DNA from: Acidobacteriota bacterium
GTDB taxonomy: Bacteria; Acidobacteriota; UBA6911; RPQK01; JADFOI01
NCBI GenBank assembly: GCA_022545645.1
Contig: JACZQQ010000054.1
Span: 1 to 12,840, forward strand
DNA length: 12,840 bases
Direction: 5' to 3'
Part shown: positions 6,601 through 12,840 of the stretch, one piece after another
How the letters are laid out: every line of letters begins with the position of its first letter
Numbering within the stretch: position 1 is the first letter of the stretch
Program-made: the position numbers and the translations under genes
Notes under the pieces: model-generated
Told to the model about the DNA's origin: nothing
Databases searched by the model: none
Seen by the model: the letters and a program-made list of their open reading frames with translations, nothing else

Positions 6601-7683
6601 ATGCAGTTTGAGCTCAACGAAAACAATGCACTGCTGAAAACTTCTATTCGGGAATTCCTGGAAAAAGAAACTCCCCTGGCCAAGTCGCGCCCCATGATGG
6701 AGGAGACTCAGGAAGGTTTCTCGAAGGAGCTTTACGCCGAGCTCGGGGATCTGGGTTATTTGGGGCTCACCCTTTCCGAGAGTGAGGGGGGTGGGGCAGC
6801 CGGCGTCATCGGACTGGCAGTCGTGCTCGAGGAGATGGGAAGGGTCGCCTTCCCGGGTCCCTTCCTGGATCTGGTGCTGGCTGAGGAGACCTTGTGTCGC
6901 GTTAAAGACCAGCAGGCCTCTCAGTTCCTTCAAGAGACTGTCTCGGGACAAAAGAACGTGCTGCTGGCCCGGTCGGAAGCCTTGGATGATCTTGAGCGCA
7001 GTTCGCTCCAGACGCGATTTGACCAGGACATGATTCGGGGAACCAAGCTCCCTGTTTCCTATGGCGCCAGTGCCGATGTTCTATTGGTCACCACGGCCGA
7101 AGGACTGGCCCTGGTCCCTCGTCCTGAAGAAGGGTGGAAGGCAACCTCATTGCCCGTTTTGGATCACGCTCAGCGCTTTGTGGAGATTTCCCTGGATTCT
7201 CCCGGGAGGCTCCTTACCGATAAGCAAAGGGCGGATACGATCCTGAAGGAGGTGGATCAACTGGGTGCACTGGGCGCCTCGGCCCTGATGCTCGGTTTGA
7301 TGGAGGGTTCACTGGAGTTGACCCTGGATTACCTCAAGGAGCGAAAGGCCTTCGGTCGAACCATCGGAAGTTTCCAGGTGCTGCAGCACCGGGCGGCGGA
7401 TATGTGGATTCGCATGGAGAGCTCTCGTTCGGCGGTGTACCGAGCGGCCTGGGCTCTGGAGAACAGCCTGGAGGAAGCGTCTCTGTTGGTGGCTTCAGCC
7501 AAGGCCTATTGCGGGGACTCCGCTCGCTTCGTCTGCGGCGAGACGATCCAGTTGTTCGGGGGTGTCGGTTACACCTGGGAGTATGACCCCCACATTTATT
7601 ACAAGCGCGTCAAGACCCTGGAGCAGCTCTATGGCTCGACTCGCAACCAACTGGAAGCAGCCCTTCAAAGCCAGGGAATATGA
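6601..7683 (+). CDS. Acyl-CoA dehydrogenase, divergent partner subunit
   Basis: 360 residues, a little short for the family. The C-terminal domain is clear: RKAFGRTIGSFQVLQHRAADM (248-268) is the FAD-contact helix region, followed by QLFGGVGYTWEYDPH (317-331), a signature of the non-catalytic-type partners such as mycobacterial FadE27-like subunits. The middle domain is degenerate, with no recognisable SEPDAGSD-type motif, and the C-terminus ends in EQLYGSTRNQLE rather than the IQR-N-I motif of its neighbour. I infer that it forms a heteromer with the preceding protein, supplying part of the FAD site or structural support. ATG start; GAGGGTG about 5 bases upstream overlaps the stop of the preceding gene, suggesting translational coupling. 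Confidence 0.9.
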   Translation: MQFELNENNALLKTSIREFLEKETPLAKSRPMMEETQEGFSKELYAELGDLGYLGLTLSESEGGGAAGVIGLAVVLEEMGRVAFPGPFLDLVLAEETLCRVKDQQASQFLQETVSGQKNVLLARSEALDDLERSSLQTRFDQDMIRGTKLPVSYGASADVLLVTTAEGLALVPRPEEGWKATSLPVLDHAQRFVEISLDSPGRLLTDKQRADTILKEVDQLGALGASALMLGLMEGSLELTLDYLKERKAFGRTIGSFQVLQHRAADMWIRMESSRSAVYRAAWALENSLEEASLLVASAKAYCGDSARFVCGETIQLFGGVGYTWEYDPHIYYKRVKTLEQLYGSTRNQLEAALQSQGI

Positions 7684-7805
7684 GCCCTCGAAATTCACCT
7701 TTCCCCTTTTTTCCTGGGATGTCTTGGAGTACAATCCCGACCAAATTCGGAGTTCGATTAAAGAAACGTATTTCTTGGGATGTCGTGACAACGCAAGGAG
7801 GATCC
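7684..7805 (+). promoter_or_regulatory. 122-base gap with inverted and direct repeats before the amidohydrolase
   Basis: Contains AAGAAA-CGTA-TTTCTT (7761-7776), an inverted repeat of six-base arms whose AACGTATTT is also in the arm of the 46-bp palindrome; a direct repeat TGGGATGTC at 7715-7723 and 7776-7784; and a weak stem GGGAT/ATCCC (7716-7738). It ends with the strong ribosome site AAGGAGG (7795-7801). A secondary promoter or regulated site is possible, but no good -35/-10 pair is visible. The reading frame is open back to an ATG at 7680 overlapping the previous stop; I reject that start because the signal peptide and Shine-Dalgarno belong to 7806. Confidence 0.4.
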
Positions 7806-9656
7806 ATGAATAGAATATCTTTAACTCTTTCGCTTATCTTTATGATCGGTTTCGGCCCGGTCCTGGCTCAACAAATTCCCGATTTGGTAGCCGCGCAGGG
7901 CTATGCGGACATGATCCTGGTCAATGGCAAGATTGCTGCCATGGATGACCGCAGCAGCACTCCCAACTCTGCCGGACAGTTCTTCCAGGCCATGGCCATA
8001 AAAGGGAAAACCATCATGGCTTTGGGGACCGATTCAGAAATGAGGAGACTGGCGGGACCCAAGACTCGTTTTGTGGACGTGGGAGGCAAAACCGTGCTTC
8101 CCGGTTTGATCCAGACCCACTACCACATTTTCGGAACGGCGGCCCGGGTCTATGGTCCTCAAGTGGGTCTGGTCGATCGCAGCGTGAAGCTGACCGTGGT
8201 CACCGATACGACTCCGGAAGCCACCGCCAAGAAAATCAGGGACACCATCCTGAACGCCATTCGAGTCCAGCAGATTCCGAAAGGAAAGTGGATTACGGTG
8301 GATCTTCAGGAAGGCCCACAAAATCGTGCAGCCACCACTCGATCATGGCTTTACATGGGAAGATTGAATCGAAGGCAGTTTGATAGTGCCATTCAGGACC
8401 ACCCCATCATGATCCGAGGGCGAGCCTCCGGAGTGTTTAACGCGGTAGCCATCGCCGAATTCAAGAAGATTTTCCCGGATTGGGAAGAGAGTACGGACTT
8501 GGAGAACCGTCCTGGGGCCGCGGCGGATGGATACGTGGCTGTGCCTGAACTCTCCGGTCTGAGTTTCGAATTCTGGTGGAAGGATGACCCTCTTGAAAAT
8601 TTGGCAGAGGCGATGCGCTTACAGGGTCTGGATCTCCAGAAAAAGGGAATCACCACCATCGCCACGCGGGTTCTGTATCCGCGAGTGATCGCCGCCTTCC
8701 ATCTTTTGAACCGGGAAGGGAGGATGGCCCATCGGATGGCCTATTATATCGAATCGCAGCGGGGGAACTTCTGGAATCTCAAGACCATCCATGAGTTTTA
8801 CAAGGGGACCGGTGCTCCCTGGACCACCCATTCCGCCGGCAACGAGATGCTGTGGTTAAACGGGATGGCCAACGAGATCTGGGATTCCACCCAAAACGAG
8901 TTGTGTCTGGGGGACGATGTGCAGGTGCCGGACCATATTAAGGCCCGGGAACGATGTCCCAGTCCGGGAACCAAGCCCTGGGAGACTTACAAAGAAGCCA
9001 TTGTCCACGGATGGCGACCCGTTCAGGCTCACAACACCTCCAGTCACGGGGCCCGGCTCTATCTCCAGATGATGGAGGAGGCCATGAAGGAGGGGAACTA
9101 TTCGGTGGAATACATGCGCAGCCTCAGAACTGCCGTCGAACACAACCAGTTTTTGGGGAACCTTCCCGATGTCATGGAGGGGTTCAAGAAGTTCGGCATC
9201 ATCATTAATGTGAACACGGGCTATTTGCGGGAGGTCCCTCACAATCTGGAAGACTATGGCGAACAGCTGCGGCCCTTTGTGATGCCGGTGAAAACATGGA
9301 TTGATCAAGGACTTCGAGTGACCTTCGAGGCCCAGGGGCTGGATTTCTGGAGACCGATCTACCGCCTCGTCACCCGGGAGGTCGTGGACGCAGCCACCGG
9401 CGAGAAGGTGATCCTGAATCGCGATGAGGCCGTGGATCGAGTGACTGCGCTGAAGATGGCCACCACCTGGGCTTCTGAATATATGATGGCGGAGGACACC
9501 ATCGGAACTCTGGAGCCGGGAAAATTCGCCGACTTTGTGGTTCTGGACAAGGACTTTTTCACCATTCCGGTGTCTGCGATTCCCTTTGTCGAGGTGGTGA
9601 TGACGGGCCTGGGAGGGGAGATTGTCTACGACCCCGATGGGATCGACAGTAATTAG
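7806..9656 (+). CDS. Secreted metal-dependent amidohydrolase (YtcJ/amidohydrolase_3 type)
   Basis: 616 residues. Residues 1-21 form a Sec signal peptide with a likely cut after VLA (Ala21), so it acts outside the cytoplasm, unusual for this mostly cytosolic family. The N-terminal beta-sandwich has MILVNGKIAAMD (36-47) and KTVLPGL (95-101). Metal-ligand candidates are His105 and His107 (THYH), His409 (VQAHN), His446 (VEHNQ) and Asp513 (GLD where relatives usually have GSD). The closing strand motif IGTLEPGKFADFVVLD (566-581) is typical. The family hydrolyses amide or related C-N and ester bonds with one or two metals; the substrate here is unknown. Position between an acyl-CoA dehydrogenase pair and a TRAP transporter suggests that it releases an aromatic acid from a conjugate before uptake, but this is a guess. 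ATG start with AAGGAGG 4 bases upstream. Confidence 0.9.
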   Translation: MNRISLTLSLIFMIGFGPVLAQQIPDLVAAQGYADMILVNGKIAAMDDRSSTPNSAGQFFQAMAIKGKTIMALGTDSEMRRLAGPKTRFVDVGGKTVLPGLIQTHYHIFGTAARVYGPQVGLVDRSVKLTVVTDTTPEATAKKIRDTILNAIRVQQIPKGKWITVDLQEGPQNRAATTRSWLYMGRLNRRQFDSAIQDHPIMIRGRASGVFNAVAIAEFKKIFPDWEESTDLENRPGAAADGYVAVPELSGLSFEFWWKDDPLENLAEAMRLQGLDLQKKGITTIATRVLYPRVIAAFHLLNREGRMAHRMAYYIESQRGNFWNLKTIHEFYKGTGAPWTTHSAGNEMLWLNGMANEIWDSTQNELCLGDDVQVPDHIKARERCPSPGTKPWETYKEAIVHGWRPVQAHNTSSHGARLYLQMMEEAMKEGNYSVEYMRSLRTAVEHNQFLGNLPDVMEGFKKFGIIINVNTGYLREVPHNLEDYGEQLRPFVMPVKTWIDQGLRVTFEAQGLDFWRPIYRLVTREVVDAATGEKVILNRDEAVDRVTALKMATTWASEYMMAEDTIGTLEPGKFADFVVLDKDFFTIPVSAIPFVEVVMTGLGGEIVYDPDGIDSN

Positions 9657-9657
9657 A

Positions 9658-10716
9658 GTGAAATACAAACTTGCCAGGATCCTGTCCGCTCTGACGTTGC
9701 TATTGGGCACGCTTCCAGCGGCGGCCTGCTCAGACGGGCTGGAGCCTGCCGATACCACCATCAGGTGGAGAGCCCAAGCTGGAGTGCCCGCCAGCAGCTG
9801 GCTCTATCAAGACCATTTCGTGAAGTTCGCCGAGTTGGTGAATGAGCGGAGTAAGGGACGCCTGGAAATCCAGATTTTCCCCCCCGGTACCATCGTTGAT
9901 GCCTATGAGCAATTCAATGCGGTGCAAAAGAAAGCAATCGACATGGGAATGGGTGTGGGGGGCTATAACGTCAAGCAGGTTCCGGAGGCCTACATCGAAC
10001 AGGGACTCTTTGGTGTTTTCTCGACCCTTGAGGACTTTATCGACTTCTATATCTACTACAAGGACGGGGCCGTCTACGAGCTGATCGACGCCGCTTACAG
10101 AGAAAAAGGCTGCCATCTCCTGAAGTCGCTGGGACCCTCCCCTCTGGTCTTCATTTCCAGAGAACCTCTGAACACGGTACAGGAATTGAAGGGACTCAAA
10201 ATCAGGGGCAGCGGAGCCGCCCCTGATTTGATCACCAACCTGGGTGCGGTTCCAGTGACCTTGGCACCGGCGGAATTGTACATGGCACTGCAAACGGGAA
10301 CCGTCGATGCAGTGATCATGCCCAATTATACGATCGGCACCCTCAATCTTTGGGATGTTGCCAAGGGCCTTATGGGACCCCCCTTTGGTCAGGTGGCTGG
10401 AGATATGTACGTCAATCTGGAGGTCTATAATGACCTTTCGGATGACCTGAAAGTAATCGTAGAAGAGGCGGCAGAAGAAGCCATGCATTATTACCTCGAG
10501 ACCCTTTCCGTAAAGATGGACGAGATACTGGACCTGGCTGAAAGGGAGCACGGGGTCACCATTGTCACCCTACCGGATGAGGAGTATGCCAAGATCCTGG
10601 AAGCTGCAGCCCCCATCCTGGACCAGACAGCCGCCCGAAGCCCAGGATCTGAGAAGATCATCCAGCTGATGAGAGAGTATCTGGCAGAGAAGGGAACAAG
10701 AGGGACAGACCAGTAA
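9658..10716 (+). CDS. dctP: TRAP transporter solute-binding protein, DctP family
   Basis: 352 residues from the GTG at 9658. The leader MKYKLARILSALTLLLG is a signal sequence followed by LPAAAC; Cys24 could be lipidated, though the lipobox is imperfect, so either a lipoprotein or an ordinary exported protein. The mature part has the DctP pattern: SPLVFISREPLNTVQELKGL (161-180) then KIRGSGAA with Arg183, the conserved carboxylate-binding arginine of the family, and APAELYMALQTGTVDAVI (203-220). Expected ligands are organic anions with a carboxylate; hydroxycinnamate is inferred from context and from R. palustris TarP, which binds p-coumarate and ferulate. The GTG lies one base after the amidohydrolase stop. 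The ATG at 9637 and TTG at 9622 are in-frame alternatives that overlap that gene; the GTG gives the most normal signal peptide but only a weak ribosome site. Confidence 0.93.
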   Translation: MKYKLARILSALTLLLGTLPAAACSDGLEPADTTIRWRAQAGVPASSWLYQDHFVKFAELVNERSKGRLEIQIFPPGTIVDAYEQFNAVQKKAIDMGMGVGGYNVKQVPEAYIEQGLFGVFSTLEDFIDFYIYYKDGAVYELIDAAYREKGCHLLKSLGPSPLVFISREPLNTVQELKGLKIRGSGAAPDLITNLGAVPVTLAPAELYMALQTGTVDAVIMPNYTIGTLNLWDVAKGLMGPPFGQVAGDMYVNLEVYNDLSDDLKVIVEEAAEEAMHYYLETLSVKMDEILDLAEREHGVTIVTLPDEEYAKILEAAAPILDQTAARSPGSEKIIQLMREYLAEKGTRGTDQ

Positions 10717-10752
10717 GTGTCTCATTCGGGACTTCTCCCCTTTTTTAAATTT

Positions 10753-10757
10753 GGAGG
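10753..10757 (+). promoter_or_regulatory. Shine-Dalgarno that points to an ATC start
   Basis: GGAGG is followed by six bases (TCAACC) and then ATC at 10764, in frame with the DctQ protein. The nearest canonical in-frame starts, TTG at 10785 and GTG at 10797, are 27 and 39 bases beyond the site and have no purine-rich element of their own. An in-frame TAA at 10746-10748 rules out any start further upstream. Confidence 0.55.
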
Positions 10758-10763
10758 TCAACC

Positions 10764-11336
10764 ATCAGTCATTCTTCTCCTCTTTTGCCCTCTTACGTGA
10801 GGCGTGTTCTTGAAGCAATAGACGCCACCAGTGAATGGACCGGTAAGATTACCGCCTTCCTGATTCCAGGCATGATGTTGATCATGACCTATGAGGTAGT
10901 GGCCCGGTATCTCCTGAAAAGCCCTACTATTTGGGCGATGGAGAGCACCCAATACCTTTTTTTGGCCACCACGGCACTGGGAGGTGCCTATGTCCTGCGC
11001 CATGGTGGACATGTCAATGTGCCGATCTTGTACTCTCGCCTGAGCACTCGAACCCAAGCGATCGCCGATGTGGTGACCTCACTCTTCTTTTTCCTCTTCA
11101 TGGTTGCTCTGTTTCGAGCCTCCTGGATCACCACGGTGGAAGCGGTGGTCTATCTGGAACATTCACCCACCTACTGGGAGCCCCCCATCTATCCGGTCTA
11201 TATCGTGATGACAGCCGGCATTTTACTCACCATTCTTCAGGGTCTAGCCAAGCTTGTCCGCGACCTCGCGACAGCGATCACGGGGAAAGTGGAAACTCCG
11301 CACGGGATTGCCAGCGCTCAACAGGATGGGCCGTAA
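10764..11336 (+). CDS. dctQ: TRAP transporter small membrane subunit, DctQ family
   Basis: 190 residues if initiation is at ATC 10764; 183 from TTG 10785. Four membrane segments are visible at about 28-50, 58-78, 99-121 and 141-163 (ATC numbering). EVVARYLLKSPTIWAMES (44-61) and YVLRHGGHVNV (76-86) match the conserved DctQ region after the first helix and in the loop after the second. The subunit pairs with DctM to carry the substrate delivered by DctP across the inner membrane with sodium or proton. It follows dctP by 47 bases and its TAA overlaps the ATG of dctM by one base, so the membrane subunits are translationally coupled. The start is unusual: no ATG is available and the only well-placed Shine-Dalgarno precedes ATC. 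A G-to-C change or sequence error in an ancestral ATG would explain it. Confidence 0.92.
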   Translation: MSHSSPLLPSYVRRVLEAIDATSEWTGKITAFLIPGMMLIMTYEVVARYLLKSPTIWAMESTQYLFLATTALGGAYVLRHGGHVNVPILYSRLSTRTQAIADVVTSLFFFLFMVALFRASWITTVEAVVYLEHSPTYWEPPIYPVYIVMTAGILLTILQGLAKLVRDLATAITGKVETPHGIASAQQDGP

Positions 11337-12649
11337 TGAGTATTGGACTCGTCACCGCGATTCTTTTCATTTTTCTGGCCTTACTGCTCCTGTCCGGTCT
11401 GCCTCTTGCCTTTGGGCTGGGTGCCACCGCGGTGGTATTGGCTTTATGGAAGATGGGTCCTGAAGCTCTCTTTCTTCTGACCACCACGGCCTTTTCCTCC
11501 TGGACCCTTTATATCCTGGTGGCCCTGCCCCTTTTTGTATTGATGGCCAACTTTCTTGCACGCTCAGGGATCGCCGATGACCTGTACGAAATGATGTACC
11601 ACTGGATAGGGTCCTTGAGGGGAGGACTGGCGATGGGTACGGTGATTATCTGTGCGCTTTTCGCGGCCATGTCAGGGGTGAGTGCCGCCGGAACGGTCAC
11701 CATGGGCCTGGTGGCCCTGCCCTCCATGCTGAAGAGAAACTATCACAAGGACATCGCCGTGGGTGCAATCTCTGCCGGAGGTTCCTTGGGAATCCTGATC
11801 CCTCCAAGCATCATCATGATCGTGTTTGCCAGCCTCACAGGTGCCTCGGTAGGGAAATTGTTCATGGGAGGGTTCATTCCTGGTCTCGTCATTGCTGGTC
11901 TTTTTGTGACCTATATTGGAATCAGGACTCTGATCCAACCTCATCTCGGTCCCTCCATTCCTGAAGAGGAGAAGATCTCGTGGGGCCAGAAGTTCAGGCT
12001 CGTCCGGGCCGTGATTTTCCCGGTAGCTCTGGTCGTGCTGGTACTGGGAACCATCTACACGGGAATCACCACCCCCACCGAAGCCTCGGCAATCGGAGCC
12101 TTCGGAGCGCTGATCTGCACCATCGTCAAGAGGCGCTTTTCCTGGGCGATGTTTCAGGAAGCGACCCTGGAAGCTTTCAAACTCTCGGTCATGGTGGGTT
12201 GGATCGTGTTAGGCGCAAAAGCCTTCTCCCATATTTACGCGGCAACGGGAGCCGGCAACTTCATTCTTGGAATAATCTCAGGACTTGAATTGAGATCATG
12301 GCTGATTCTTCTGGCCATGCAGCTGATTCTCTTTATCCTGGGAATGTTTATCGACCCCATCGGGATCATGATGATCACTCTCCCGGTATTTCTGCCCCTG
12401 AGTAAAGAGTTGGGATTCGATCTCATTTGGTTCGGTGTCCTCTTTACCATCAATATGGAACTGGCCTTTATCTCCCCTCCTTTTGGAATGAACCTTTTCT
12501 ACATGAAGGGTGTGGTTCCCAACAGTATCAGCATGGGAGACATCTATAGATCCGTCCTGCCTTTTATGGCCCTGGAGGTCCTGGGCCTGGTCCTGGTCAT
12601 TCTGTTTCCCCAGCTGGTGCTCTGGTTACCGAACGCCATAATGGGGTAG
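11336..12649 (+). CDS. dctM: TRAP transporter large permease subunit, DctM family
   Basis: 437 residues, typical for DctM, hydrophobic throughout with around a dozen membrane segments. Family hallmarks are LPLFVLM (64-70), AAMSGVSAAG (110-119), GSLGILIPPSIIMIVFAS (149-166), TPTEASAIGA (246-255) and, near the C-terminus, FIDPIGIMMITLPVFLP. This subunit forms the ion-coupled transport path and works with the preceding DctQ and DctP. The start is the ATG overlapping the dctQ stop (TAATG), with AGGATGGG upstream. The frame stays open over 400 bases upstream inside dctQ, but that part has no TRAP similarity and overlaps a real gene. It is the last recognisable gene of the rightward operon. Confidence 0.96.
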   Translation: MSIGLVTAILFIFLALLLLSGLPLAFGLGATAVVLALWKMGPEALFLLTTTAFSSWTLYILVALPLFVLMANFLARSGIADDLYEMMYHWIGSLRGGLAMGTVIICALFAAMSGVSAAGTVTMGLVALPSMLKRNYHKDIAVGAISAGGSLGILIPPSIIMIVFASLTGASVGKLFMGGFIPGLVIAGLFVTYIGIRTLIQPHLGPSIPEEEKISWGQKFRLVRAVIFPVALVVLVLGTIYTGITTPTEASAIGAFGALICTIVKRRFSWAMFQEATLEAFKLSVMVGWIVLGAKAFSHIYAATGAGNFILGIISGLELRSWLILLAMQLILFILGMFIDPIGIMMITLPVFLPLSKELGFDLIWFGVLFTINMELAFISPPFGMNLFYMKGVVPNSISMGDIYRSVLPFMALEVLGLVLVILFPQLVLWLPNAIMG

Positions 12650-12652
12650 AAG

Positions 12653-12716
12653 AAATTCAAAATTCAAAACTCAAAGCACGAAACCAATTCAAAATTCAAA
12701 ACTCGAAAATTCGAAA
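12653..12716. repeat. AT-rich direct repeats after dctM
   Basis: The 19-mer AATTCAAAATTCAAAACTC occurs exactly twice (12654-12672 and 12686-12704, 32 bases apart), each itself built from shorter AATTCAAAA units, and is followed by the related GAAAATTCGAAA. It lies between convergent genes. It is far more AT-rich than its surroundings and shows no strong hairpin, so it is not a clear terminator. Similar short AATTCAAAA strings are common intergenic low-complexity sequence. Confidence 0.7.
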
Positions 12717-12729
12717 CCTGTAATCCGGG

Positions 12730-12840
12730 CTATGGGTCGCTGGATGCAGCAGTTTCTTTCCCGCCCCGAGCTGCCGAGCGCACATCGCTCTCGATCAATT
12801 CCCAGATCTGATCGATAAAGTTCAGGAATTCCGGGGAGCG
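12730..12840 (-). CDS. C-terminal end of an unrecognised protein, 5' part beyond window
   Basis: Thirty-six sense codons followed by TAG, open to the window edge and convergent with dctM. The peptide includes FLNFIDQIWELIESDV, likely an amphipathic helix, and a polar tail ending in KETAASSDP. The tail looks like a real C-terminus, but the fragment is too short to assign a family. Confidence 0.5.
   Translation of the reverse strand, partial: RSPEFLNFIDQIWELIESDVRSAARGGKETAASSDP

Noticed and set aside
7680..7805. 42-residue N-terminal extension of the amidohydrolase starting in the preceding stop codon
   Set aside because: It would bury the Sec signal peptide inside the protein, and the AAGGAGG site clearly serves the ATG at 7806.
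8856..9761. Open frame of 301 codons on the minus strand
   Set aside because: Antisense to the amidohydrolase and the dctP start; low-complexity His/Gly/Leu-rich translation with no recognisable motif.
9730..10551. Open frame of 273 codons on the minus strand
   Set aside because: Antisense to dctP, whose protein family is clear; no motif in the shadow frame.
10931..11335. In-frame upstream extension of dctM
   Set aside because: It would overlap most of dctQ, lacks TRAP permease similarity, and the ATG at 11336 gives the normal family N-terminus and length.
12653..12716. CRISPR-like array
   Set aside because: Only two imperfectly spaced copies of a low-complexity unit, with a spacer of 13 bases and no cas genes.

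Overview
The window carries a two-armed gene cluster that looks like a complete system for using plant hydroxycinnamates (ferulate or p-coumarate type acids and their conjugates). The host looks Gram-negative: there is a putative lipoprotein hydrolase, a Sec-exported hydrolase and a full TRAP transporter, the DNA is moderately GC-rich, and Shine-Dalgarno sites are mostly clear. I cannot assign a phylum from sequence alone.

Left arm (1-5203, minus strand; transcription order right to left): aldehyde dehydrogenase (probable vanillin dehydrogenase), hydroxycinnamoyl-CoA hydratase/lyase, ADP-forming acyl-CoA synthetase (probable feruloyl-CoA synthetase), and a tannase/feruloyl-esterase family lipoprotein cut by the left window edge. 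Together these would release a hydroxycinnamic acid from an ester, activate it with CoA, cleave the side chain to an aromatic aldehyde plus acetyl-CoA, and oxidise the aldehyde to the aromatic acid.

Divergent control region (5204-5423): a good sigma-70-like promoter points right and is followed at once by a perfect 46-bp palindrome, with a 12/14 match to one of its arms over the vdh start. No regulator gene is present in the window.

Right arm (5424-12649, plus strand): two adjacent, unlike acyl-CoA dehydrogenase subunits (probably one heteromeric enzyme), a secreted amidohydrolase of the YtcJ/amidohydrolase_3 type, and a three-gene TRAP transporter (DctP, DctQ, DctM). By analogy with the Acinetobacter hca genes, the dehydrogenase could convert dihydro-hydroxycinnamoyl-CoA to hydroxycinnamoyl-CoA and so feed the left arm. 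TRAP systems that import hydroxycinnamates are known from Rhodopseudomonas palustris. The secreted amidohydrolase has no obvious substrate; hydrolysis of an aromatic conjugate before uptake is a hypothesis. The small TRAP subunit has a perfect Shine-Dalgarno in front of an ATC codon, with no ATG available.

Right end (12650-12840): short AT-rich direct repeats, then the last 36 codons of an unrecognised convergent minus-strand gene. I see no tRNA, rRNA, CRISPR array, insertion sequence or prophage gene.
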